64,000 nt of DNA, taken from Oncomelania hupensis. Taxonomy: Eukaryota; Mollusca; Gastropoda; Littorinimorpha; Pomatiopsidae. Under the pieces are notes generated by a model, which was not told the origin of the DNA, ran no database searches, and worked only from the letters and a program-made list of their open reading frames with translations. The position numbers and the translations under genes are program-made. Positions 1 to 11,415 of the stretch are shown piece after piece (the stretch's first letter is position 1; the number at the start of each line of letters is the position of its first letter). The stretch covers positions 22,933,239 to 22,997,238 of the forward strand of contig CM072516.1 of assembly GCA_036898135.1 (NCBI GenBank), in the 5' to 3' direction.

Positions 1-410
1 ATACATTTTAAGGCTTGTCTAATATCACAGATGTAAATAGACGTTAAATTAAATAAATAAATAAAAAAAATAAATATATATATACATTTTTAAGATGTCA
101 CCTTCAAGCAAAAAATAACTTGTCCCTAATTTTGCAAGGACTGATTCGCACATGCTATGTGAATCAGACTTCATATCTTTACCACAAATCTGCTTGCTAA
201 TTATTTCAATAAAAATGTACATTTTTAAAACTGATTTTTGTAGTTACTATTAAATGTTTCTTTTAACAGCTAATACAAAGAGCATGTTCTAGAATATGAC
301 AAAGGATTTTACGCCATAAGATGATGACTTGAATTTTATATTGCTCAAATGTACAACTATTGAAAGCGATCGTTATTCTTATTTGTATGTTTTGCTTCTT
401 TTTTTGACAG
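1..410. other. AT-rich non-coding sequence
   Basis: No gene, RNA or repeat is recognised here. The last bases form a pyrimidine-rich tract ending in gacag at 406-410, which could be a splice acceptor for the exon-like block that follows. Confidence 0.4.
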
Positions 411-692
411 CAAGACTCGACAGGACATCAGCGCAGAGGAGGACCTCACCGAAGGACAGGACCTCAACGCAGGACAGGACACCACCGCAGGACAGAACAT
501 CACCGCAAGACGGGACACCAGGGCACAACCGCAGGACAGGACACCACCGCAGGACAGGATCCGAGAACCGAGGACCAGCAGGAGCAGACGATGAGGAATC
601 AACGACAGAGGTGGCCACCTCTAAAGACATTTTTATTGTGGGTGCGCATGTGTGTGTTTAGTGAAATTGTACAGTATTGCAATGCAATTTAG
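411..692 (+). repeat. GC-rich minisatellite, possible terminal exon
   Basis: A block of imperfect ~18-bp repeats related to aggacaggacaccaccgc runs from about 415 to 570. It follows a pyrimidine tract and an AG at 409-410. Read from 411, one frame stays open for 93 codons to a TAG at 690-692 and encodes low-complexity Arg/Thr/His/Gln-rich sequence; a second frame is open to about 660. No domain is recognised. It could be the last exon of a gene that starts left of the window, or simply a non-coding minisatellite. The repeat is certain; coding is not. Confidence 0.35.
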
Positions 693-919
693 CAGGAATT
701 GAAATCTTCGTGGATTTAGCAGCTGTCCATGCTGGCATTGCAGCAGCTACCGGGAGAGGCAAGCGATATAATACAGTGCACCTGTTGACTTGTCGGCGGC
801 ACTCGCTGTGGGCTCTGTCTGAATATGACTAACTCAAGGTTTGAATAGCTAGAGCAATAGATCTTGCTAGTTAGCGTGGACCGTGCGCGTCTACAGTGCC
901 ACGAATGCGTTGAGCACTG

Positions 920-2360
920 GAAAAAAAATTGATCAAGATCACATTTAGAAAATGATTCAAGGTCAGAGTTAAAAATGTCGAAAAGCAAAGGCTTTGTGGC
1001 GACATAAACCAAGCCAGTGCAACATCACATAACTGGCAGCTGCAGCAGCTACAAGGCGTAAGCTGTTGAAGATTGAGGGGAAGGGTTATGTTGTCGTTCT
1101 ATCAGGGAAATGTTTCTGTGGGGAAACAACGAGAGAGTGTGGTTGTGGGCATTAGTGTCATGGGGGAAAGGAACAATGGATGTGGAGTGGAAGTTTGTGG
1201 CGAGCAGTCAAAATGTAAATAAACATGAGACGACCGATGTCTTTTTTTCTTTGAATAAGTTAGAAAGTAAACTGTAACATGAGACAACGAACCGACTGGT
1301 GAGGCAGTCGGGACAGATGTCTTATTTTCCATTTTGGTAGAGATTAAAAATTTAAAAAAAAAGAAAAAAAAAGAAAGAAAGGGAAATGAACATGAGACTG
1401 CAACCTAGGTTCCGTCTCTGTCCCTTTTTCCCTTTTTAACATTTGTTAGATCTGCTTGCCCAGACTCTGCTCTCCAACAGCTGCTCCTTACTTTGTGATA
1501 ATAATGGTCACGTCTGCATGATCCGCCCTGGTAGAATTGCAGTGTGGTCAGTTCCTGATGTTGGAGACGGTCCATGCCTTGTCAAAAAATCCACCTCATT
1601 AGCCCTGAGGCTGGAGGGGGGAAATGGCTCAAGGTCACATTTAAAAATGGATCGAGGTCACATTTAAAAATATTGTTAGAAAATGGTTCAAGGTCACATT
1701 TAGAAAATGTCTTAGTCAAAGAACAGGCTTTGAGGGACATATAGCAAGCCAGTCGCGAAATCACATAACTGGCAGCTGCATACAGAACAGCAGCTACAAG
1801 GTGTTGTAAGCTGCTCAAGGTTGAATAGAAGGGTCATGTTGTGGTTCTATGGGGAAAATGTTTCTATGGAGAAACAGTGTGGTTGTGGACATTAGTATCC
1901 CGGGGGAAAGGGACAATGGATGTAGAGTGGAAGTTTGTGGCGAGAAGTCAAAATGTAAATAAACATGAGACGAACAATGTCTCTTTCTTTTGTTAGGATA
2001 GAAAGTAACTATAACATGAGACTACGAACCGACTGGTGAGGCAGTCGGGACAAATGTCTTTTCTTTTTTGTTAAGGATAACAATAATGGGAAATGAACAT
2101 GAGACTTCGACCTGGTTGTGTCTCCCTCTTTCTTGTTGACATTTGTTAGCTCTGCTTGCCCAGACTCTGCACTCCAACAGCTGCCCCTTGCTTTGTGATA
2201 ATAATGGTCACCTCTACATGATCCGCCCTGATGGAATTGCAGTGTGGTCATTTTCTGAGACTGGAGACATTGCATACCTTGTAAAAAAATTCCACCTTTC
2301 CAGCATTGAGACTGGAAAAAAAAACACCTCGAAAAAGATAGCGAAATTGTATCAAGGTCA
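920..2360 (+). repeat. Two-copy direct duplication, ~0.7 kb each
   Basis: About 920-1640 is repeated at about 1650-2360. Shared landmarks include cacataactggcagctgca (near 1024 and 1761), gaccgactggtgaggcagtc-like sequence (near 1287 and 2027) and gcttgcccagactctgc (near 1453 and 2153). Spacing between the copies varies from about 700 to 737 bp because of indels. Each copy ends in an exon-like block: a pyrimidine tract and ttgttag precede an open stretch at 1450-1590 and at 2150-2300. Both blocks encode similar peptides sharing the segments SNSC, LLCDNNGH, MIRP and IAVWS. I do not recognise the peptide. Several TCAAGGTCA half-sites lie in the same unit (957, 1629, 1688, 2352). Confidence 0.6.
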
Positions 2361-2702
2361 AAACCACGGAAAAGGAAGGGGCGATGGGGAAACACGCGCC
2401 AGTCCTTGTTTTTTAGCAAGGTCCAAGTACTCTAGTGTTTTGAAATCAAAGTTAGTTTTGTCTAGGTTAGGTCAGTAGTGGTTGTCTTTAGCAAATTGAT
2501 GGATGCTCTGTGTTGTATTGTTTCCTGCTCTGAATTGCTATGTCAATGTTGGTGTGCTGTTGTTGGGTTCAGGTTGACTTTCAATTGTTGTTAATGTTGC
2601 ATGTGCAATATTTTATTTTAGTTGTAACTATATACAAAATATGTACAGTTTAAAACAACATATGTAAATAAATTGATGATGATAAAAATACTTTTAATAA
2701 TA

Positions 2703-2708
2703 ATACTT

Positions 2709-2757
<49 letters not shown>
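2703..2757. repeat. (TAA)n microsatellite
   Basis: Uninterrupted TAA repeats at the left edge of the satellite array, continuing into other AT-rich simple sequence up to about 2815. Confidence 0.9.
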
Positions 2758-2759
<2 letters not shown>

Positions 2760-4740
2760 TTTAATTTAAATAAAATAAATACATAAATAAATAACTAAAA
2801 TAAAATAAATAAAATGTGGAAAAGGAAGGGGAGTTTGGGGTTATAAAAAAGCTGTGAATATTGTAATTGTACTAACAATGTGTATGAAAAATGTCATTTA
2901 TGCACTGAATTTTGTTGAATATCTTTGGAAAAGGAAGTTGGGCAATTAAAACAAAAAATTTATAGTTGTACACATGTCTTGTAAGTAAAGTTTAATGTAT
3001 GCTTTGAATTTTGTTGCATACATTTAATATTGAAAAATAAATTCAAAAGGAAAAGGATGGGGAGTTGGGGATTAGAACAACAATGTAAATATTGTAAAAA
3101 CACTGAAGACTATAATGTATAATGTAATTTTTGCATTGAATTGTGATGCACACTTTTGAACAACGTACATGTTTATTTTAAAGATAAAGTGGAAAAGGAT
3201 GGGGTGTTGGGGTCCAAATTACCAGTAAACACTGTAATTTTACTAAAGATTTTAATGGAAAATGTAATTTATGCCGGGAATTTTGCTGAATATCTTTTTA
3301 TATGAATACAGGTTTATTTCAATGAGAAATAATTGTTTAGATATATAAAGTATAATGCCTGCAGTGAATGGTGCTGCATACATTTAACATGAGAAAATAA
3401 AACAAATGTTAAAAATAAAATTAAAAAAGAAAACGTTTTAAAAAATACAGTAATAATTGTTAAAAATGTAAAACAAAAAGGAAAAGGAAGGGGAGTTGGG
3501 GATTAAAACAACAATTTAAATGTTGTAATAGAACTGAAGACCGTTTATGTAAAATGTAATGTATGCATTAAAATGTGATGCATACTTTTGAACTACATGT
3601 ATGTACATGTTTATTTCAAAGAGAAAGTGGAAAAGGATCGCTTAAAAGAAGTTTAAAAAACCCTGTATACACTGTAATTTTACTAAAGATTTAATGGAAA
3701 ATGTAATTTATGGATTTTGCTAAATATCTTTCTATGTGTACAAGTTTATTTGAAAGAAATTGGAAAAGAAATAGAAATTGACAAAATAATACAAAATATC
3801 ATAATTGTACTCTTGTCTATATAAAGTGTAATGCCTGCAGTGAATTGTGTTGCATACATTTAATGTGAGAAAATAAAATAAAAAGGAAGAAAATGGTTTA
3901 AAAATACAATAATAATTTTTAAAATGTAAAACAAGGAAAAGGAAGGGGAGTTGGGGATTAAAACAACAATTTAAATGTTGTAATAGAACTGAAGACTGTT
4001 TATGTAAAATGTAATGTATGCATTAAAATGTGATGCATACTTTTGAACTATGTACATGTATATTTCAAAGAGAAAGTGGAAAAGGATGGTTTAAACAGAG
4101 TTTTAAAAAACCTGTATACACTGTAATTTTACTAAAGATTTAATAGAAAATTTAATTTATGCCATGTATTTTGCTGAATATCATTTCTATGTGTAAAAGT
4201 TTATTTGAAAGAGAAATTGGAAAAGAAAGGGAAATTGACAAAATAATACAAAATACCATAATTGTACTCTTGTCTATGTAAAGTGTAATGCCTGCAGTGA
4301 ATTGTGTTGCATACATTTAATGTGAGAAAATAAAAGGAAGAAAATGGATTAAAAATACAACAATTATTTTTTTAATGCAAAACAAAATGGAAAAGGAAGG
4401 GGAGTTGGGGATTAAAACAACAATTTAAATGTTGTAATAGAACTGAAGACTGTTAATGTAAGCTATAATGTATGCATTAAAATGTGATGCATACTTTTGA
4501 ACTATGTACCGGTTTATTTTAAAGAGAAAGTGGAAAAGGATGGTGCATCGTTTTTTTTAAAAAAAAACCTGTATACACTGTAATTTTACTAAAGATTTTA
4601 ATGGAAAATGTAATTTCTGCTGTGGATTTTGCTGAATATCATTTTTATGTGTAAAAGTGTATTTGAAAGAAATTGGAAAAGAAAGGGAAATTGACAAAAT
4701 AATACAAAATACCATAATTGTACTCTTGTCTATGTAAAAT

Positions 4741-7248
4741 TCATAATATCGCTTTTTGCTGATGATATTGCAGTATGGAAAACCGTTTCATGTAAGTTTC
4801 ATAAACAAAATAGAAGAACAAAATTTATATTAAAGGAATATCAGTACATGGTTGATAATATTATAAAATATATGTTTGAAAATGGATTTTGTTTATCGGG
4901 AGACAAAACAGTTTTTATGATATTTACCAAAAAATGTATTGATTTTAATAATAATACATTTTTATCAATCAAGGTAAACAATATAAATGTTTATCCAAGT
5001 AAATCTGTTAAATTTCTTGGAATTGTTTTTCATTACAAACTTTTGTGGAATTGTCATATTAAACACTTAATTGACAAAGCAAGAAAGAAAATAAGTTTAT
5101 TAAAAGTGCTATCTAAACAACCTTGGGCAAACACCTCTTCATGTTTGATCTACATAGCTATTGCTACTATTAGATCTATATTAAATTATGGAAAAGAAGT
5201 CTATTTTACAGCATCAAAATCAGCTTTAAATAGGTTGACTAGCATTGATTCCATGTCTTTAAAAATAGCTCTTGGCATACCTCAGTGGTCTTCAACGTCA
5301 AAAACATATAAAGAAGCAGGGGTATTACCATTTCTTGACCAAAACAGGTTACAAACTGCACAATATGTTACACGGGCAAAATCAACTGTAAATTCTACAA
5401 CAATTGAGCTATGTGAAAATATTGAAATTAACAAAGGATTTAAAAATAAAAGTGTTTTTATGTCAATTAATGAATATATATTTCCTTTAACAAATTCCAC
5501 ATCAATTGATACAACGTCACCATATATTATTCCTTGCAGCCCATATCCGCCTTGGCTTCTTTTAGCTCCGGAGATAATTTTGGATTATGGACATATTTCA
5601 AAAAAAGAAAATCCTTTCTTATTGTCAACAATTGCACAAGAATATATTCATTTGTATTCTCAAAATTCGTTGCACATCTATACTGATGGATCAGTTTTGG
5701 ACAATGGAAATACTGGAGCAGCATTTTACATTCCCGATTTTAAAATATCCCGACAATATTTTTTACCGAAAGGTAGTACGATTTTTACAGCGGAACTAAT
5801 TGCAATATTAATGAGTTTATCTTTCATAACTGATTTGACTAGTATTCCTTTAAAAATAACAATTTTTTCTGATTCGAAATCAGCATTATCGGCTTTGTCT
5901 TCTTGGGTTAGTAAAGAGAGGCAGGAAGTGCTAACAGAAATAAAGATGTTATGTCATCAAATCATTACCAGGGGATCGGATATTTCATTAATTTGGATAC
6001 CTAGCCATTTACATATATTAGGAAATGAAATTGTTGACCACTTAGCAAAGAGTGCTGCATCTTCAGATGAATCCATTAAATTATTTTTCAACTTGACAAC
6101 AAATGAAATTAACAATCAAATAAAACGATGTGCTTGGAATCAGTGGAATGAGCAATACAAGCAAGAGGTCATTGAAAAACATTACTTGGATAATTCACCA
6201 GTATCACAAAATGTTATATCTATTTCAAAATCTTTTCATATTAACAGTTTATTTCACAGAATAAGGCTAAATGCTTGGCGTGCTCGTTTCATAAATCCTC
6301 CAGTACTTTGTAATTGTGGTAGCATATTTAATGTAAATCACTTCATATTTGAATGTCAAAAAAATTATAACCATTTTCAGCCTTTACTCATTATATTAAA
6401 TAAATTAAAACTACCTATCTCAATCTCAAGTATTGTATATCCAGAAGAACATTCTGATTGGTCATTGAGCTTAATGCTCATAGATTTAATTAGAAGTCAT
6501 GAATTATTCAATTTCTTCTAATGTTTTGTTTGTTTGCGCATAGATTTCTTTAAGTCATGAATTTTTCAATTTCTTCTAATGGTTTGTTTGTGTTTGTTGT
6601 TTTAATTTTTTACAATTAGTCCAGAACCTTTTTTTTTTTTTTTTTTAAATTTTAATTTAATTTTTTGTACCTCTTTTATTTAATTAAGCATTATTAGTTT
6701 CAATAAATATTTATTATTTATTTTGGTTTGAGAGGGGAGGGAAGGTGGGGGGGGAATTATTTATTAATTTGTTTTAATTTTTGAGGGTTTTGTGTGTGTG
6801 TGTGTGTGTGTGTGTGTTTTTTTTTAGTTCTTTTTAATAAATAATTACTATTATTATTATTTTATTATTTTTAATTTTATTATTATTCTTATTATAATTT
6901 TATTTTAAAATTAATAAATTTAATTTTTTTTTTTTTTTTTTTTTTGGTCAAATTTCAACTTTCTGTAAGACGTAAAATGACATTTCTAAATACTTCGTTC
7001 TTCACAGGTGAAGTTGAACGGTTCCACTGTTTATTTATTTATTTAAAAAAAAAAAGTAACTAATTGTTATAAGGAAATGTATGTTGTTACAAATGTATGT
7101 GTATGTCAGTAGTATAATAATGTTTATGGTTTGAAAATGTGGAAAATATCTATGCTGTGCGCATGGTAGATTTTGTAATTTGTTTATGTTACATCAGTAC
7201 AACTTATGTTAATCTGATGAATAAAATTTGATACAACAACAACAACAA
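4741..7248 (+). mobile_element. 5'-truncated LINE (RNase H-bearing non-LTR retrotransposon)
   Basis: This is a recent-looking insertion into the satellite array. The 7-bp target-site duplication gtaaaat occurs at 4734-4740 and 7249-7255, and joining across it restores the satellite sequence. The element begins inside the reverse transcriptase gene, at the FADD active-site box, and ends in an (ACA)n tail after aataaaatttgat. The 3' UTR (6522-7248) holds a (GT)n run at about 6791-6817 and several T- and A-rich stretches. Position of the RNase H domain after the RT places it in the group of LINE clades that carry RNase H (I, Outcast, Loa, R1 and relatives); the exact clade is not decided. Confidence 0.9.
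4743..6521 (+). CDS. LINE ORF2 C-terminal part: RT end, RNase H, CCHC
   Basis: The reading frame is open from 4743, just inside the truncated element, to a TAA at 6519-6521. The first codons give LFADDIAVW, the catalytic box of reverse transcriptase, followed by the thumb region. Numbered from the Met at 4848, an RNase HI domain follows at about residues 275-405 with all four expected acidic residues: D280 in YTDGS, E316 in TAEL, D342 in FSDSKSAL and D397 in NEIVDHLAK. A CCHC-like zinc site (CNCG...H....C) lies near residue 490-505. There is no stop or frameshift over ~590 codons, so the copy is young, but without the 5' part it cannot encode endonuclease or RT palm motifs. The last ~60 bp of the ORF are imperfectly duplicated just downstream (about 6538-6590). 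Confidence 0.9.
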   Translation: MISLFADDIAVWKTVSCKFHKQNRRTKFILKEYQYMVDNIIKYMFENGFCLSGDKTVFMIFTKKCIDFNNNTFLSIKVNNINVYPSKSVKFLGIVFHYKLLWNCHIKHLIDKARKKISLLKVLSKQPWANTSSCLIYIAIATIRSILNYGKEVYFTASKSALNRLTSIDSMSLKIALGIPQWSSTSKTYKEAGVLPFLDQNRLQTAQYVTRAKSTVNSTTIELCENIEINKGFKNKSVFMSINEYIFPLTNSTSIDTTSPYIIPCSPYPPWLLLAPEIILDYGHISKKENPFLLSTIAQEYIHLYSQNSLHIYTDGSVLDNGNTGAAFYIPDFKISRQYFLPKGSTIFTAELIAILMSLSFITDLTSIPLKITIFSDSKSALSALSSWVSKERQEVLTEIKMLCHQIITRGSDISLIWIPSHLHILGNEIVDHLAKSAASSDESIKLFFNLTTNEINNQIKRCAWNQWNEQYKQEVIEKHYLDNSPVSQNVISISKSFHINSLFHRIRLNAWRARFINPPVLCNCGSIFNVNHFIFECQKNYNHFQPLLIILNKLKLPISISSIVYPEEHSDWSLSLMLIDLIRSHELFNFF

Positions 7249-8814
7249 GTAAAATGTAATGCCTGCAATGAATTGTGTTGCATACATTTAATGTGAGAAA
7301 ATAAAATAAAAAGGAAGAAAAGAAAAAGAAAAGGACGAAAAAGTTTAAAAACAAACTACAGTTATAATTGTTTAAAATGTAAAACAAAAAGAACAATGAA
7401 GGGGATGGGGGGCTTAAAACAATGTAAATGTTGTAAAAGAAATGAAGACTGTTATGTAAAATGTCATTTATTCATAAAATTGCATGGACATGTGTTTCTC
7501 AAAAAAAAAAGTTAAATAGTATGGAGAGTTGAAGATAAAAAAACTAAATATTGTTATTGTGCTACATATTTTGATGGACAATGTAATGTATGCATTTTAT
7601 GTTGAATATGTTGTATACATGTATAGATTTCCAAGAGAATTTGGAAAAGGAATGGAAATTGGAGAATTAATACAAAATATTATAATTATACTCATGTCTT
7701 TTATGTGAAGTGCATTGTATGCAGTGAATTGTGTTGCATATATTTAATATGATACAAAAATTTACAAAGTTAAAAAGACAAATAAATAAATAAAATAAGG
7801 AAGTAATATAACTTTACAAATTCAAAGCCAACATGAAAGGTGAAGAAGAGTTGAGAATTAAAATGATAATGTAAAACATTGTTATAAATTTTGACTAATT
7901 GTATTAAAATGTAATTTATGCACAGAATTGTGATGCACACATTATATATACGCATATATGCACATGTTTATTTCAAAGAGAAATTGGAAAGGGAAGAGGA
8001 GTAAGACTTACAAAATGCTGTAAAATATATTGCAATTGTGCTAATGACTTGCATGAGAAATGTAATGTATGCATATCTTTTAAAAATGTACATATTTATT
8101 TCAAACAAAATTGGAATATGATAGTTGGGGATAAAAACAAAACAAAATATCGTAATTGTACTGAAGACTTATTTTGTAAAATGTACTTTATTCATTTTTT
8201 TGAATGACGTTGCAGACATGTGATATTTTTTACATGTTTATTTTGAAGAGAAATTGGAATGTGTAATGGCGACAAAAACTCACTCTAGAAATGTTTATGG
8301 AAAATATAATTAATGTTGCTTGATTTTTTTTCTTTATATATTGTATGTTTTTTTTTTTGTTTGTTTATTTTTAACAGAAAGGGAAGTTGTGGTTTTAAAA
8401 AAAGTAACTCTTGTAATAGTACTAATGCTGTTAAGTGAAATGTAATTCAAAGTGATTTTATTGTGAAAGTTATCGTCTCTTCTCTGTAGACTATTGGCAA
8501 AATGAAATTAATGCATTGCATACTTAAACTTTGATTTACGACAATAATACCTAAATAAATAATATTACTGGTTGTATTTAAAGATATATTTTCTATGTTG
8601 TTGGTTTATCCACCACCCCCACCCCACCCCTCCCTCTTCCCTCTCTCTCTTTCCCTCTCTCTCTCTGACAGACACAAATTTTAATATATGGATTGAATGT
8701 AAAATATTATTTACTTTACAGTTATGAAGCTGTTTATCTTGTAATGTTAATTTATTTTCTTGTGTTGTCAAAGCATTTTCTATCAAGAACCATAGTCCAA
8801 ATTTCGGTCAATCA

Positions 8815-9247
8815 ATTACTTTCCCACCACAGATACTCCATCTTTTTCTGTTCTCAGCAACCCTCATGGCTTCGCTTAGTGTCAATCCAGTCCATTCTGG
8901 AATGTTGTCATCCCACCTCTTTTTCTGTTTCCCTCTTCTTCTGCCTCCTTGCACCGTGCCTTGCAGGATTGTCTTTGCAAGGCCTGATGCTCTGATGACG
9001 TGGCCATACCATCGGAGTTTCCGTTTCGTCACCACTGTGAGCATGTCATCATGTTGTCCAATGGCTTGTGTGATGGTCTGTCGGACATCGTCGTTGGTGA
9101 TTTGCTGGGTATAGGAAATGCCCAGAAGTCTTCTGTACCACCTTATCTCCATGCTTTATATTCTTCGTTGTAGATCTGCTGTGAGGGTCCATGTTTCGCA
9201 AGCGTATAGGAAAATGGAGATGAGAAGGGAGCGCAGCAGCCTTACCT
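8815..9247 (-). mobile_element. LINE fragment, C-terminal end of RT ORF (family L-A)
   Basis: Read on the minus strand, 8808-9152 encodes the C-terminal tail shared by eight fragments in this window, with the landmarks YRRLLGISYTQ, RKLRWYGHV and KKRW. I call this family L-A; it is a non-LTR retrotransposon whose 3' end elsewhere carries a (GGATA)n tail. This copy lacks that tail. At about 9247 it abuts a fragment of a different LINE. Confidence 0.8.
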
Positions 9248-9679
9248 TGGAGATGTGTAAAGGGTGAATAAAACAGGGCCTAGAACGGACCCCTTAGGAA
9301 CACCGAAGACAAATCTGGACGGTTCAGAAATGTGGTTGTTGATGCAGACAAATTGGAAACGATCAGAAAGGTAAGAATGGAACCAGCTTAGGGCACGGTC
9401 TTTTATTCCAAAAGAGTTCTCAAGGCACTGAAGGAAGATGGAGTGATCGATAGTGTCAAAAGCGGCTGAGAGATTGAGAAGGGTCAACAAAGAGATTTTA
9501 CCAGAGTCAATGGCAGAGGGGAGGTCGTTCATGATGTTAAGAAGAGCTGATTCAGTATAGTGGTCAGGACGGTAGGCAGACTGGAAAGGACAGAACAAGT
9601 TGCTGGAAGAGAGATGATGGTTGTGCTGTTTCAGGACAACCTTCTCCAGGAGTTTGGATAGGAAAGCGAGATTAGAGAC

Positions 9680-9680
<1 letters not shown>
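9248..9680 (-). mobile_element. LINE reverse transcriptase fragment of a second family
   Basis: The minus strand encodes RT palm motifs different from family L-A: FQSAYRPDHYTESALL, LLNLSAAFDTIDHS and GVPKGSVLGPVLFTLYT. This pattern is typical of CR1/Jockey-group reverse transcriptases. The fragment ends before the FADD box at the junction with the neighbouring element and starts beside a (TTA)n run (9679-9737). It is a dead fragment; the YxDD box is absent. Confidence 0.8.

Positions 9681-9737
<57 letters not shown>
9679..9737. repeat. (TAA)n microsatellite
   Basis: Pure TAA repeats adjoining the LINE fragment on its left. The following ~360 bp, to about 10100, contain no recognisable feature. 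Confidence 0.9.
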
Positions 9738-10104
9738 TAATATAAAAGGTTCCGGAAAATTTTCTGTTAGTGTGGCTCCAAAAGGCTGGTATTCATCCGT
9801 TCTTCAGAGTTCTACTGTCCGGGAGGTGAACGTGTTTAGGTGTAATCAGTGCTATTGCAGAGTTAATTCAACGTAGGAAGATGTGACAACACCGAAAGCA
9901 TTATTTTGCTGCTAATTTAAGTAAGTAAAGTTCTGAGTAAACAGTCTCCTCTTATTTTTATTTGAATCCAGACCAAGGAATAAACGTCTATTACACTATT
10001 AAATGGCTTCCTTAAATACCACAGATGTTTTAAAAAAAATAGTTTAATTTCTTTTTAAACTATAGTGCGATTTTAGGTGGAAAAACAATAATAAACAACA
10101 AAAG

Positions 10105-10505
10105 AGTGGTGAAGAAACAGAAACTCCGATGGTATGGCCTCGTGGCACAGTGGATTAGTCGCCGGTTTCCTATGCCGAAGGGGCGAACGTAAATGTGACT
10201 TAGGTACGAGACTATTGAGGTCACCGAGGGTTTTCTCCGGGCACTCCGGTTTCCTTCCTTTCTTCAGTAATAATACTGGACGCAGTCAATATAAAAATGT
10301 CAAAAATAAAATTTCGATTTTCTTTCCGTCTTCTAATAGCGATTTTTTTTCTGCCTCCTCCTGCCTTTACACCACCTGTTTGAGTGAAGGATGTGTATTT
10401 GTTGTGTGTGTGTGAGGGTGGATGAGACAGGTGAGCGTGTATGTTGGTACAGATCGCCGCGTTTTGAGCCTGAGTGATTTGGGGAAAGGCGCGCATATAG
10501 CATCC

Positions 10506-10582
<77 letters not shown>

Positions 10583-10827
10583 GGCCACGTCACCAGATCA
10601 TCAGGCCTTGCAAAGACCATCCTGCAAGGCACGGTGCAAGGAGGTAGAAGAAGAGGGAGACCGAAAAAGAGGTGGGAGGACAACCTTCGAGAATGGACTG
10701 GTTTGACACTGAGCGAAGCCATGAGGGTTGCTGAGGACAGAGAAAGGTGGAGTGCGCTGGTTTTACAATCATCTGTGGTGCCCCTACGACCTCCGAGTTA
10801 CGGGATAGGATAGGATAGGATAGGATA
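10105..10827 (+). mobile_element. LINE L-A 3' fragment split by a SINE
   Basis: The left piece (10105-10139) and right piece (10580-10827) are contiguous parts of the L-A 3' end: the protein line RKLRWYGHV is interrupted at the codon before GH. The right piece runs to the family's pentanucleotide tail, with four GGATA-type repeats at about 10806-10830. The frame is decayed. The SINE between the two pieces is listed separately. Confidence 0.85.
10140..10579 (+). mobile_element. tRNA-derived SINE (family S-A), B box deleted
   Basis: The head cctcgtggcacagtgg is an RNA polymerase III A box. The body contains the segments gggttttctccgggcactcc and gatcgccgcg, and the 3' end is a long (TTA)n tail (10509-10579). 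A 7-bp duplication tatggcc flanks it at 10133-10139 and 10580-10586, inside a LINE fragment. Compared with the other two S-A copies, about 20 bp holding the B box are missing, so this copy cannot have an intact internal promoter. Confidence 0.85.
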
Positions 10828-11094
10828 GGAAACAACAAAAGACATTTTTCCTTACTTCTTGTTCGTTTTCGTTTGTGTTGTCGTTTATTGTTGTTCTCGA
10901 TCTAAGCCTCCGCGCCAAAATAATTACCCTAAACTCATCTAGTGAACGATTTATGAATTTTTTTTTTTTAGTTACAGTGAATGAAGGTATGCGGAACAAA
11001 ATGTTAAGGGACAATATTTTTTTAAGATTTTAACATGTTTAGGGACAAGATTTTTTAAAATTTATTTGTTATTTTTTTATTTTTAAGATGGGTA

Positions 11095-11415
11095 GAAGGA
11101 TAGTGCAATAGTACAGCGGTTTGGGCACACACTTGCAATGTTTCATGTTATAGTTAAGCAGCGTCGGGAAGGGTTTGTACTTGGATGGGTGACCGTGCTT
11201 TAAAGATAACCACCAGACGACAAAAAAAAAAAAAGATTGAAACAAGCGCACGAAACATCACAGTCTACCCAGCTGTGAATGGGATCTGTTTAGAACCGGG
11301 AAATATAAAGGAGGGAGAGGGAGAGGACATAAGCACCGCCATCATCAAGCTGGCCTAGAGAAAAGAGAGGTCCAAAACGATTCCTCCCCAACGACCGAAA
11401 GGTTAAGGGAACACA
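11095..11415 (+). mobile_element. 5S rRNA-derived SINE
   Basis: The segment at about 11156-11195 matches the internal promoter region of 5S rRNA: taagcagcgtcggg (A box region) followed by gtacttggatgggtgacc (intermediate element and C box). A ~200-bp unrelated body follows and ends at ccccaacgaccgaaaggtta. A second copy lies at 40042-40354. The head is diverged from a functional 5S gene and the body is not 5S, so it is a SINE, not a 5S rRNA gene. A (T/A)-rich run at 11220-11233 interrupts the copy. The next ~600 bp (11416-12000) hold nothing recognisable beyond (GGTT)n at about 11430. Confidence 0.8.

Larger units (their letters stand above)
2815..8560 (+). repeat. Tandem satellite array with trimeric higher-order unit
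   Basis: Diverged monomers of roughly 150 bp each begin with a ggaaaagga-like word and contain variants of aaatgtaatgtatgc and tgaattgtgttgcatac. They are organised in threes: the landmark ggaaaaggaaggggagttgg recurs near 3480, 3935 and 4388, a spacing of ~455 bp, with a looser copy near 3050. Copies continue to the right of a LINE insertion (from 7256) and become more diverged toward 8560. The LINE at 4741-7248 interrupts one unit. No coding potential is seen in the array itself. The array is AT-rich and could be a local minisatellite or a small cluster of a dispersed satellite. Confidence 0.75.

Noticed and set aside
10367..10706. Open frames encoding long poly-Ile on both strands
   Set aside because: They are translations of the (TTA)n SINE tail.
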